Counted from the first letter of the stretch, positions 15,944 to 21,077 are shown. The stretch is DNA of 25,992 nt from a virus (IMGVR_UViG_3300027747_000315:1-25992); one strand, 5' to 3'. Notes: generated by a model not told the origin, from the sequence alone. Made by a program: numbers and translations.

Positions 15944-16732
15944 TTACTTGTGATTGTTTTTTAACTGCCAAAACTCTAATAGCTTGGTAAACATAAGCCA
16001 GTAGCGGTCCAAATCATTCGCTTCATGCTCCACAACCTTAACGCCGGTGAACTGGGTAATGCCATTGACCATCTTGTAGCCAACAAATACGTTGGCACAA
16101 CGGGCTTTGGGCATATGAAAACCTTCGCGGTAAGCGGCTAATTGCATCCCATGCTCTGGATAAATTTCAGCTTTAGAAATATCTTCAGTTTCCTTGGTTT
16201 TAATGTCAATACATACGCCATCAAAATCATGCCTTGATTTAACTATTAAATCGGCCTTACCGCCGTACCCAAGGGGATGGGCAAAGGATAGTTCCGGCAA
16301 TAGCAAAAGTTCCCCAAAATGCGTTTTAATGGCTTCTTCAACGGGGCGGCATATTTGCATATGTTCCGGTATTAATGCGCCTTCAAAAAACGATTGAACA
16401 ATGGCATGAATGGTGGTGCCACGGTCAGCGGCCACCCGGCCAGTTTGCTTGGAATCCATCATTACCCGTTCAAGCCAAGATTGTTCCGGTTCCCCAGTTT
16501 CCCTAGGTAGGGTTAATGCACTTAATAGGACGTTTTGTTGTTTCCAAATATCAAGGCCTGGACGTGCCGCAACCGCAATGATTCCTGAAACGCTAGGGCA
16601 AAGGTCAAGTGATCTTGCATCCCGTAACGTTGCTTGTCGTTGCTGGCCGTTTTTTCCAATAACTGTATATGCTGGGTTTCCTTGACGATCATACCAATGC
16701 CCACTTTCCGATTGACGTTCTTTAATTATCAT
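15944..16732 (-). CDS. RecB/Cas4-like PD-(D/E)XK exonuclease
   Basis: With ATG 16732 the product is 262 aa (MIIKERQSESGHWYDRQGNP); a GTG six codons earlier would give 268 aa, but the ATG has a better GGAAG upstream and overlaps the previous gene's end only slightly. The nuclease core is visible: GYGGKADLIV (metal-binding Asp), DGVCIDIKTKE (D-x-K motif) and MQLAAYREG (Q-x3-Y motif of the RecB family). Such phage enzymes resect DNA ends for recombination. It is the last gene of a leftward operon that also encodes an SSB-like protein, consistent with an end-processing and annealing system. Confidence 0.75.
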   Translation of the reverse strand: MIIKERQSESGHWYDRQGNPAYTVIGKNGQQRQATLRDARSLDLCPSVSGIIAVAARPGLDIWKQQNVLLSALTLPRETGEPEQSWLERVMMDSKQTGRVAADRGTTIHAIVQSFFEGALIPEHMQICRPVEEAIKTHFGELLLLPELSFAHPLGYGGKADLIVKSRHDFDGVCIDIKTKETEDISKAEIYPEHGMQLAAYREGFHMPKARCANVFVGYKMVNGITQFTGVKVVEHEANDLDRYWLMFTKLLEFWQLKNNHK

Positions 16733-16913
16733 TTTTTGGTTTTCTTCCACGTTTTGGCGCTTCTTCTTGAACTGGTGTAACTACAACAACTTTGCTGGAA
16801 TATTCACCGCACCAATCGTTTTGACTTTTGTTGGCCGTTTGTGGAAAACGTTTACATACGCCATACGTATCATTGGTTTGACCGGCATACCATTTACAGT
16901 CAATACATTTCAT
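16722..16913 (-). CDS. Small Cys-rich (zinc-ribbon-like) protein with basic tail
   Basis: This encodes 63 aa. The N-terminal half has four Cys in a metal-site arrangement: MKCIDCKWY, GVCKRFP and DWCGEY. The C-terminal tail KRGRKPKNDN resembles an AT-hook-type minor-groove binding patch. Small phage proteins with this CxxC-C-WCGE arrangement are common in early regions; their role is not established to me. It sits in the recombination operon between an unknown 67-aa gene and the RecB-like nuclease, and its end overlaps the nuclease start. Confidence 0.65.
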   Translation of the reverse strand: MKCIDCKWYAGQTNDTYGVCKRFPQTANKSQNDWCGEYSSKVVVVTPVQEEAPKRGRKPKNDN

Positions 16914-17117
16914 TTAATCACCTAATGTTTTTAAAATTAAACTTCTATCTTCAGGGTCCTTTACCATACAAGCCGCTTCAGTAATTAAAGCTTTGGTAAA
17001 TTTAGACAATGCTTCATAACTGAAACCAATGATTTCAGTTTCTTCATCGTGGCCTATATCTTGAACTGTTTTCAAAGTGTAGTAATCACAAACCATAAAC
17101 TTAATCATTGGCTTCAT
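16914..17117 (-). CDS. 67-aa early operon protein, unknown
   Basis: This encodes 67 aa and its stop is immediately adjacent to the next start. The protein is acidic and helical with a Tyr/Phe-rich N-terminus (MKPMIKFMVCDYYTLKTVQD) and a C-terminal helix AALITEAAC-like (TKALITEAACMVKDPEDRSL). There is no motif I can name. It is co-oriented and tightly packed between the SSB-like gene and the Cys-rich gene, so it is probably co-expressed with the recombination functions. Confidence 0.55.
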   Translation of the reverse strand: MKPMIKFMVCDYYTLKTVQDIGHDEETEIIGFSYEALSKFTKALITEAACMVKDPEDRSLILKTLGD

Positions 17118-17125
17118 ATTGCCCC

Positions 17126-17764
17126 CTAGAATGGAATATCGTCATCAATCAATTCTGACGGTGCAGAACTAACTGGTGGCGAATTAGGTTCAAACGTATT
17201 ACGGTATTCGGCAGATTTTTTGATTACGCCTTGCATACCTTCTGACAACTTACTAAATTTATCTTGATCAAATGGATCAAGGGTAAAAATCATGGGTTCG
17301 TTAACGCCAACGGGTTCGCCTAATTTCTTTAATGCGGCTGGTATTTGGCTAATGCCAGCAATGTTGGCGTACTCTTTACCGTCATATGTTGAATGGGTGA
17401 TAGATACCATGCAACACTTGCCCAGCAAAACTTCTAGGTTAAATCCATCTAATTCTTCTTGGGTAAATGCTTTACCACGCCAGGCTTCTAAATCTTTACG
17501 CAATGTGGCTTTTTCGTCCAACGATAACGTATAGCGTTTAGATACAATTAGCGGCTTACCTTCTGCGGTTTGCAATGGCTGGCCATCGTTATCTTCACCA
17601 TGTAATTCAAACATAGTGATGATTTTGCGTTGCATCTTTTTCTTGCCCATCCATTCGGTGGTTTGGGTGCCTATATCAATAATGCGATAAAGCTTGGCAA
17701 GAAAACTGCCGGCTGGTGGTAGTTTGAAGTCACTACCGGAACTGGTTTGTTTTGCAATTATCAT
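17126..17764 (-). CDS. Phage ssDNA-binding-type protein with SSB C-terminal tip
   Basis: With ATG 17764 this is 212 aa; an earlier ATG at 17797 would overlap the upstream gene by 29 bases, whereas 17764 lies four bases after that gene's stop. The N-terminal body is beta-rich (FKLPPAGSFLAKLYRIIDIGTQ, KKMQRKIITMFELHG, PLIVSKRYTLSLDEKATLRK), compatible with an OB-type fold. A Ser/Pro-rich linker (NSPPVSSAPS) then leads to the acidic end IDDDIPF. That end equals the tip of E. coli SSB, which recruits RecO, RecQ, PriA, exonuclease I and other partners. It probably coats ssDNA and recruits host repair proteins, working with the RecB-like nuclease downstream. Confidence 0.7.
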   Translation of the reverse strand: MIIAKQTSSGSDFKLPPAGSFLAKLYRIIDIGTQTTEWMGKKKMQRKIITMFELHGEDNDGQPLQTAEGKPLIVSKRYTLSLDEKATLRKDLEAWRGKAFTQEELDGFNLEVLLGKCCMVSITHSTYDGKEYANIAGISQIPAALKKLGEPVGVNEPMIFTLDPFDQDKFSKLSEGMQGVIKKSAEYRNTFEPNSPPVSSAPSELIDDDIPF

Positions 17765-17768
17765 TTTT

Positions 17769-17969
17769 TCATTTTCCAAAAATTGTTCCAAAATCATTAA
17801 ACACTTCTGTTAATACAGGGTTTTTTCTATGGCGATTAGGTTTACCGCAAGCTTGCCGTATGCAATCAACTTGTGCCTGGGTAAGCAATTCGCCACCATA
17901 TTCCATGCAATCTAAAGCTTCTTCTAAAAATTCTTCATGTTCTAACATCAACTGGTTTAATTCATCCAT
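17769..17969 (-). CDS. Small acidic early protein
   Basis: This encodes 66 aa with ATG at 17969 and AGGAG well placed upstream; the frame is open further upstream, but that part runs through the promoter region and the divergent regulator. The N-terminus is strongly acidic and helical (MDELNQLMLEHEEFLEEALD). Two Cys in a helix (VDCIRQACGKPNRHRK) and a short C-terminal segment follow. It is the first gene of the leftward recombination operon, downstream of cassette L2. No family is recognised; acidic small first-gene products are often host-directed inhibitors, but that is only a possibility. Confidence 0.6.
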   Translation of the reverse strand: MDELNQLMLEHEEFLEEALDCMEYGGELLTQAQVDCIRQACGKPNRHRKNPVLTEVFNDFGTIFGK

Positions 17970-17990
17970 GTTTGCTACTCCTTTTTTATC

Positions 17991-18042
17991 ACGGCACCAT
18001 TGCCGTACTGACAAATGTAAAGTAAAATTTAGTTGTTGTAAA
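17991..18042 (-). promoter_or_regulatory. Leftward promoter-leader cassette L2
   Basis: On the - strand, TTTACA (18037-18042) and TACATT (18014-18019) are spaced by 17 nt. The spacer and -10 overlap the first of two 18-bp repeats (18016-18033). Seven bases after the -10 box lies the 16-nt stem-loop ACGGCAATGGTGCCGT (18006 down to 17991), directly followed by GATAAAAAAGGAG and the ATG at 17969. The hairpin and purine-rich leader match cassettes L1 and L3 in length and placement. Confidence 0.65.
18000..18028 (+). promoter_or_regulatory. Possible rightward promoter for the Cro/YdaS-like gene
   Basis: TTGCCG (18000-18005) and TAAAAT (18023-18028) are 17 nt apart. Both overlap elements of the divergent leftward promoter and the first 18-bp repeat, so the two directions would compete. 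The -35 match is weak. Transcription would start near 18035 and reach an AAGGA before the ATG at 18071. Confidence 0.4.
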
Positions 18043-18054
18043 GTAATATTTAGT
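18016..18054. repeat. Tandem 18-bp operator-like repeats, 21-bp period
   Basis: TGTAAAGTAAAATTTAGT (18016-18033) and TGTAAAGTAATATTTAGT (18037-18054) differ at one base and are 21 bp apart, two helical turns. Each is an imperfect inverted repeat (TAAA/TTTA core) related to the elements in the spacers of cassettes L1 and L3. The location between divergent genes and next to a Cro/YdaS-like gene fits binding sites for a phage regulator. Confidence 0.65.
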
Positions 18055-18070
18055 AAAAAAGGAAAAATAA

Positions 18071-18301
18071 ATGACTGATGCACAAATGATTGACCTATTG
18101 GGCAAGCCAGCAAAGGTAGCAAAGCTATGTGGCGTAACGGTCCAAGCGGTGTGTCAATGGCGCAACAACAACGCAATACCAGCCGCACCATTGATGCTAA
18201 TAGCGGCAACAATTGAACGTGAAAGCCACGGTTTAGTAAGCAGAAAAGACCTTTTTCCTGATACCTGGGCTTTAATTTGGCCGGAGTTAAGCACGGTTTA
18301 G
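18071..18301 (+). CDS. Cro/YdaS-like helix-turn-helix regulator
   Basis: This encodes 76 aa with AAGGA before the ATG. Residues ~9-45 form a compact helix-turn-helix: LLGKPAKVAKLCGVTVQAVC, with recognition helix VTVQAVCQWRNNNAIP. The following APLMLIAATIERESHGLVSRKDLFPDTW is typical of the YdaS/Cro group ('xPxxxxxxIExxTxGxVxRxDLxPxxW'). These small dimeric repressors sit at the divergent early switch of many phages. Here it diverges from the recombination operon across tandem operator-like repeats, so autoregulation and repression of the leftward promoter are likely. No CI-type partner is visible in the window. Confidence 0.8.
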   Translation: MTDAQMIDLLGKPAKVAKLCGVTVQAVCQWRNNNAIPAAPLMLIAATIERESHGLVSRKDLFPDTWALIWPELSTV

Positions 18302-18329
18302 TTTTATGATATAGTTCTAAACATTGAGG

Positions 18330-18442
18330 ACTGGAATACTCGATGAATAGGGTTTTGTAGGTATCTTTGTGGGTTTAGGAAATAAGATAAGAGGTATTTC
18401 CCAAGCCATTCCAGCATAAAGCTACCTACAAAGCCCTTTTTT
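18330..18442 (+). ncRNA. Candidate structured RNA with terminator, downstream of the regulator
   Basis: A 15-bp stem pairs 18349-18363 (AGGGTTTTGTAGGTA) with 18423-18437 (TACCTACAAAGCCCT), one G-U pair, and is followed by TTTTTT at 18437-18442, so the fold ends as an intrinsic terminator. It encloses a second hairpin pairing 18372-18384 with 18395-18407 (13 positions, one G-U, one mismatch). In addition CTGGAAT (18331-18337), upstream of the stem, is complementary to ATTCCAG (18408-18414), inside it, giving a possible pseudoknot or a switch. No coding frame of note is present. It could be a small RNA or a regulated terminator behind the Cro-like gene. The promoter is unclear; TATAGT at 18310-18315 lacks a good -35. 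Confidence 0.55.
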
Positions 18443-18455
18443 ATTGGCTTTTCAG

Positions 18456-18646
18456 TTCCCATCGTTCTGATTGGGGATTCACCACCACCAGCGGTCAGGA
18501 TAGAAGCGTTACTGGGGGATCAAGGAATGTAATAACGCATATGCCGGTGGCGAAGTTAGTGCCGGTTTCCTGAACGACTGACGGGTTAAGTGGCTCCGAA
18601 AAGCAAAACTTATTAAGGCAACCTAGGTGGGCTAGGTTCGTCCACC
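18456..18646 (+). other. Non-coding, GC-richer structured stretch ending in a pseudoknot
   Basis: This stretch has no credible gene. Hairpins seen: 18456-18463 with 18469-18477; CCACCAGC (18485-18492) with GCCGGTGG (18543-18550) enclosing GCGTTA/TAACGC (18506-18511/18533-18538); TCAGGA (18495-18500) could alternatively pair with TCCTGA (18568-18573). At the end AACCTAG (18620-18626) pairs with CTAGGTT (18632-18638), and its loop GTGG (18627-18630) pairs with CCAC (18642-18645), an H-type pseudoknot. It could be a structured RNA, a leader element or a replication origin. The rest, 18647-18711, is AT-rich with nothing recognisable. Confidence 0.4.
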
Positions 18647-18711
18647 AAAAAGCAATTCAACATAAATACAACAGTTATTAGATATTAGGGTATATCACTA
18701 GAAGATAATTG

Positions 18712-18762
18712 TTGACAACTAAAGATTACTTTAGTAATATGTATATACGGTCATATGATCGT
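18712..18762 (+). promoter_or_regulatory. Rightward promoter-leader cassette L3
   Basis: TTGACA (18712-18717) and TAATAT (18735-18740) are a near-consensus sigma-70 pair with a 17-nt spacer. A perfect 7-bp inverted repeat, ACTAAAGATTACTTTAGT (18718-18735), occupies the spacer. Six bases after the -10 box is the 16-nt stem-loop ACGGTCATATGATCGT (18747-18762; one G-U pair), followed by GGTGAAAAAAGGA and the ATG at 18783. This is the strongest of the three cassettes and should drive the rightward replication operon. Confidence 0.8.
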
Positions 18763-18782
18763 GGTGAAAAAAGGAAAACAAA

Positions 18783-18989
18783 ATGTACGAAAAAGCCCTT
18801 AAAGATTTTTATAAATTAAACACAGTCAATGACGATGACCTAGACGGCACCATTGACCATCTTGTATTTCGTGCCCAGCATGAAATTGATTTAGAAGATG
18901 AAGGCGAAAACGAATACGCAAGTTTTGTATTGCCTAAAGGCGAATACGCCAAGCTTAAAAAGTTTGTAGCTAAATGGACGGGCAAATAA
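18783..18989 (+). CDS. Small acidic early protein
   Basis: This encodes 68 aa with AAGGA before the ATG and is the first gene downstream of cassette L3. It is acidic in the middle (NDDDLDGTIDHLVFRAQHEIDLEDEGENE) with a basic C-terminal helix (GEYAKLKKFVAKWTGK), and its stop shares a base with the next start. The function is not recognised. Its place as the leader gene of the replication operon, like the small acidic first gene of the leftward operon, suggests an early regulatory or host-directed role; that is inference. Confidence 0.6.
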   Translation: MYEKALKDFYKLNTVNDDDLDGTIDHLVFRAQHEIDLEDEGENEYASFVLPKGEYAKLKKFVAKWTGK

Positions 18990-19363
18990 TGTTTGAACAG
19001 TTTTGGAAACATTACCCCAGGAAGGTAGCTAAACGTGCCGCCCTGGGGGCGTTTAACCGTTTGACTGCTGATGAACAAGCCCAGGCCGTAGAAGCCATAG
19101 AACAACACGTAGCCTATTGGAAACTAAAGGGTACTGAAATGGATTTCATATGCCATGCAACCACGTGGCTTAACCAGGGCCGGTGGGAAGATGAATTGGA
19201 TATGACGCCTAAAGAAGTAAAGCGGCCTTCATTACCTTGGTATAGTAATGATGAACTGACTTTGGCCAAGGGCCGGGAACTAGGATTAAATGCTTACGCC
19301 GGGGAATCTATGGGACAGTACCGCCAACGAATTGCCCAACAAATCGGAAAGATGGCGGTATGA
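18989..19363 (+). CDS. Replication protein (O/DnaT-like helicase-loader type)
   Basis: This encodes 124 aa with ATG 18989 sharing a base with the upstream stop (TAATG). The start MFEQFWKHYPRKVAKRAALGAFNRL is the well-known 'FWxxYPRKxxKxxAxxAFxxL' segment of phage replication proteins. It is followed by AIEQHVAYWKLKGTEMDFICHATTWLNQGRWEDEL, also family-typical. These domains occur in lambda O-type and DnaT/DnaD-type initiators that bring a helicase to the origin. Here only this domain is present and no separate origin-binding domain is fused to it. The nearby structured non-coding stretch would be a plausible origin, though unproven. Confidence 0.65.
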   Translation: MFEQFWKHYPRKVAKRAALGAFNRLTADEQAQAVEAIEQHVAYWKLKGTEMDFICHATTWLNQGRWEDELDMTPKEVKRPSLPWYSNDELTLAKGRELGLNAYAGESMGQYRQRIAQQIGKMAV

Positions 19364-19529
19364 ATGTGAAGTCAGGCAGTTACTTGTTTACCGAACCAAG
19401 TTTGGGCTTACCGGTTTTAGGAATTATTTTCTTAATCCTAAATTTGATAGCCGCCGTGAATTACTTGCAAGAAGTTTTTATGATCAATGGAAAAAAGGCA
19501 ACCGTGGTGCCTGGGGAGATTGGCGATGA
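19290..19529 (+). CDS. Small phage protein with CEVR motif
   Basis: This encodes 79 aa if the ATG at 19290 is used (AGGA four bases upstream), overlapping the previous gene by 74 bases in another frame; a later non-ATG start is possible. The convincing part is after base ~19350: ERWRYECEVRQLLVYRTKFG through YDQWKKGNRGAWGDWR. The start of that part is reminiscent of small phage early proteins carrying 'xCEVRxLL'. Function unknown. The stop overlaps the next ATG (ATGA). A competing frame at 19360-19530 is judged less likely. Confidence 0.5.
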   Translation: MLTPGNLWDSTANELPNKSERWRYECEVRQLLVYRTKFGLTGFRNYFLNPKFDSRRELLARSFYDQWKKGNRGAWGDWR

Positions 19530-19621
19530 TTGAATTAATTGTTTTATTGCTTTTAATTACTGGCGTGTTTGTATGGGGCGTAATTCTTCACGTCTTAATT
19601 AAATTTTGGATGGAAAAATGA
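19526..19621 (+). CDS. 31-aa single-span membrane peptide
   Basis: The frame begins with an ATGA overlap and ends with an ATGA overlap, linking its two neighbours without a gap. It encodes MIELIVLLLLITGVFVWGVI plus HVLIKFWMEK, one strong transmembrane helix with a short basic end. The perfect overlap on both sides is good evidence for a real small gene. Role unknown. Confidence 0.5.
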   Translation: MIELIVLLLLITGVFVWGVILHVLIKFWMEK

Positions 19622-19959
19622 AAGCAGATAGCCGGGTAGTTGATCCCAATGATTGTGTAGATTACCTATACGAATTTGCCCCTGAATACGCCAAAGCCAA
19701 GGGTGAGTTGGCGGAGTTGGAAGCCTACCGCCATTCATTACGTTCAATCATGATGAAGAAATCAAACGAACAAAGCCTAGGTGCCCAGGAACGTGAAGCT
19801 TACGCCAGCCAAGAATATCAAGAACTTTGCAAAGCTATTGGTGCGGCAACGTACAAAACAGAAATGTGGAAGTACCGTTTAGAAGCGGCAAAGCTACGTT
19901 TTGAAGCGTGGAGAACGCAAGAAGCCAGTAACCGTAACCTTGAAAGACTAACTAAATGA
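19618..19959 (+). CDS. Conserved helical phage protein of the replication region
   Basis: With ATG 19618 this is 113 aa. It is helical and charged: YEFAPEYAKAKGELAELEAY, then RSIMMKKSNEQSLGAQEREA, YASQEYQELCKAIGAAT and a C-terminal RLEAAKLRFEAWRTQEASNR. I recognise this as a family found in many phages beside replication and recombination genes ('RSxxAxLM...AQEReAYA...E.WR.QEA.NR'), with no function known to me. It overlaps both neighbours by 4 bases. Confidence 0.65.
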   Translation: MKADSRVVDPNDCVDYLYEFAPEYAKAKGELAELEAYRHSLRSIMMKKSNEQSLGAQEREAYASQEYQELCKAIGAATYKTEMWKYRLEAAKLRFEAWRTQEASNRNLERLTK

Positions 19960-20129
19960 TTGATTTTTCAACTCCATACCTTGCATTGCACAAATTAATG
20001 ATAGATTTTCATGCCGCTACCATCAAAGGTGATTTTCAAAAAGCATATGAAATATCAATAGATATTACAGACGTTTCCCAACAGTTAGAAGATATTGCTA
20101 AAGGAATGTTTAATGCCTATACAGATTGA
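19956..20129 (+). CDS. 57-aa small early protein
   Basis: The frame starts with an ATGA overlap and encodes MIDFSTPYLALHKLMIDFHA, then KGDFQKAYEISIDITDVSQQ and LEDIAKGMFNAYTD. It has an amphipathic helical character and sensible composition. It overlaps the next gene by 17 bases in a different frame. The function is unknown; the helix-rich YEISIDITDVSQQLEDIA part resembles small phage proteins seen between replication genes. It is short, but the spacing supports it. Confidence 0.55.
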   Translation: MIDFSTPYLALHKLMIDFHAATIKGDFQKAYEISIDITDVSQQLEDIAKGMFNAYTD

Positions 20130-20592
20130 ATTAGATTACCCACAAATCATGATGGGTGTGTATGCCGGCGGCGTAAGACATTTACAATTTCTTAAACGCA
20201 ACGCTAGGCCCATGTATGGAAAAGACGTATCAACCGTATGGGGTGAGCAGATAGAAGGCGCATTGTCAGAATATGCCCTAGCAAAGCATTTAAACGTGCA
20301 TTGGGAAGGCGTAGGCGAAGCTGGTGGGGATGACTTAAAGGATGAAGAAGTCAGGGTCACAACGTATGAAAACGGCAGTTTGTTATTGCACCCAGCCGAC
20401 AAAGATAACAAACGTTATTGGCTATTAACCGGTGTGAATGGAAAATACACAATTCATGGGTATATTTATGGCAAAAATGGCAAACAACAACAATATTGGC
20501 GTGATCCAGTTGGTGGCCGTCCAGCGTTTTTTGTTCCACAATCTGATTTAATCAAACCTGATAAAAAAGAAAAACATTGGTTAGATGACTAA
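20113..20592 (+). CDS. Conserved phage protein, possible nuclease-like fold
   Basis: This encodes 159 aa with ATG 20113 and AAGGA seven bases upstream. Notable segments are WGEQIEGALSEYALAKHLNV (a helix like the first helix of restriction-endonuclease folds), GGDDLKDEEVRVTTYENGSL and LLHPADKDNKRYWLLTG, ending in GRPAFFVPQSDLIKP. The order helix-Glu, then D-x(n)-EVR, then a polar strand loosely fits PD-(D/E)XK-like proteins, but a proper E-x-K is not visible. It is immediately upstream of an HNH gene with an 8-base overlap. I recognise it as a recurring phage family of unknown role. Confidence 0.55.
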   Translation: MPIQIELDYPQIMMGVYAGGVRHLQFLKRNARPMYGKDVSTVWGEQIEGALSEYALAKHLNVHWEGVGEAGGDDLKDEEVRVTTYENGSLLLHPADKDNKRYWLLTGVNGKYTIHGYIYGKNGKQQQYWRDPVGGRPAFFVPQSDLIKPDKKEKHWLDD

Positions 20593-20881
20593 ATCAGAAC
20601 GGGAACATTATGCAAAGCTGGCACGACTTGGGTGTATCTTATGCCGACAAATTCAAAGCAGAGGAATTGACAACATTGCCGATTCGCCCGTTGAAATTCA
20701 CCACGTGCGCCGGTACGGGGGCAAGCGTTCCCTGGCTCCAGCAATACCGCTTTGTGCATGGCATCATCGACTTGATCCACATACCAGCGTTCACGGCCTT
20801 GGGCGTAAAGGATTTACAAAATATTGGGGTTTCTCTGAAGAAGATTTGCTAGAAAACGTGAAAGAATTATTGAATGAGTAG
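20585..20881 (+). CDS. Ref-like HNH nuclease (RecA-dependent nuclease type)
   Basis: This encodes 98 aa, overlapping the previous gene by 8 bases. Key parts: LGCILCRQ (metal Cys pair), VEIHHVRRYGGKRSLAPAIP (His-His of the HNH core), LCAWHHRLDPHTSVHGLGRK and FTKYWGFSEEDLL. This series matches the family of P1 Ref and related phage proteins, which cut DNA at RecA-made displacement loops. It would supply a recombination nuclease. The PxxPLC-HHR pattern and the compact size fit well. RecA dependence is known for Ref and is only inferred here. Confidence 0.75.
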   Translation: MTKSEREHYAKLARLGCILCRQIQSRGIDNIADSPVEIHHVRRYGGKRSLAPAIPLCAWHHRLDPHTSVHGLGRKGFTKYWGFSEEDLLENVKELLNE

Positions 20882-21017
20882 CTGGCTAATTATTGTTACT
20901 GGATTGATTTATGCTTACATTGGCATAGAACAAGTCATTAAAGGCAATGTACCTATGGGTGTCACCTATTTATCTTACTCAACTGCAAACGTAGGTTTGT
21001 ATTACATGGCGAAATAA
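20874..21017 (+). CDS. 47-aa small membrane protein
   Basis: The ATG lies inside the end of the HNH gene (8-base overlap). It encodes MSSWLIIVTGLIYAYIGIEQ, a short polar turn VIKGNVPMG, and TYLSYSTANVGLYYMAK, consistent with two short membrane spans in a hairpin. Small proteins of the 'xYxxxAxxxxxxGxxxxGxxxxSYxxANxGL' type are common in phage early regions. It is the last gene of the rightward operon before the convergent hairpin region. Function unknown. Confidence 0.55.
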   Translation: MSSWLIIVTGLIYAYIGIEQVIKGNVPMGVTYLSYSTANVGLYYMAK

Positions 21018-21028
21018 TAAAAAGTTAA

Positions 21029-21070
21029 TGACCCATAAATAAATCCTTATGTGGGTTAAAGACCCATATA
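21029..21070. terminator. Hairpins between convergent transcripts
   Basis: ACCCATAA just after 21030 can pair with TTATGTGGGT near 21051-21060, or TATGTGGGT can pair with ACCCATATA (about 21064-21072, one G-U pair). The two pairings share the TATGTGGGT arm and exclude each other. No strong T-tract follows in either direction, so this may be a weak bidirectional terminator at the end of the rightward operon and the leftward SprT gene. Confidence 0.4.
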
Positions 21071-21077
21071 TGTTACT

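Noticed and set aside
15880-15963. A 27-aa rightward frame (MPLVKKADIHHPGIASAFAP then a hydrophobic end) between two leftward genes
   Set aside because: No ribosome binding site, no promoter, and it overlaps the end of the nuclease gene on the other strand. It is probably a chance frame.
15739-15990. An 83-aa rightward frame across the intergenic region at 15741-15943
   Set aside because: It reads straight through the leftward promoter, the 16-nt hairpin and the end of the nuclease gene; composition is basic and not protein-like. Apart from cassette L1 I see nothing firm in 15813-15943.
18637-18647. TTCGTCCACCA reminiscent of a tRNA or tmRNA 3' end
   Set aside because: No acceptor, D or anticodon arms can be placed upstream and the T-arm pairing fails. 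The pseudoknot explains the bases better.
19360-19530. A 56-aa frame with a possible membrane span (MNVKSGSYLFTEPSLGLPVL)
   Set aside because: It competes with the CEVR-type frame over the same bases, whose Trp/Arg/Tyr-rich product looks more like a known kind of phage protein. It also has no Shine-Dalgarno site of its own.
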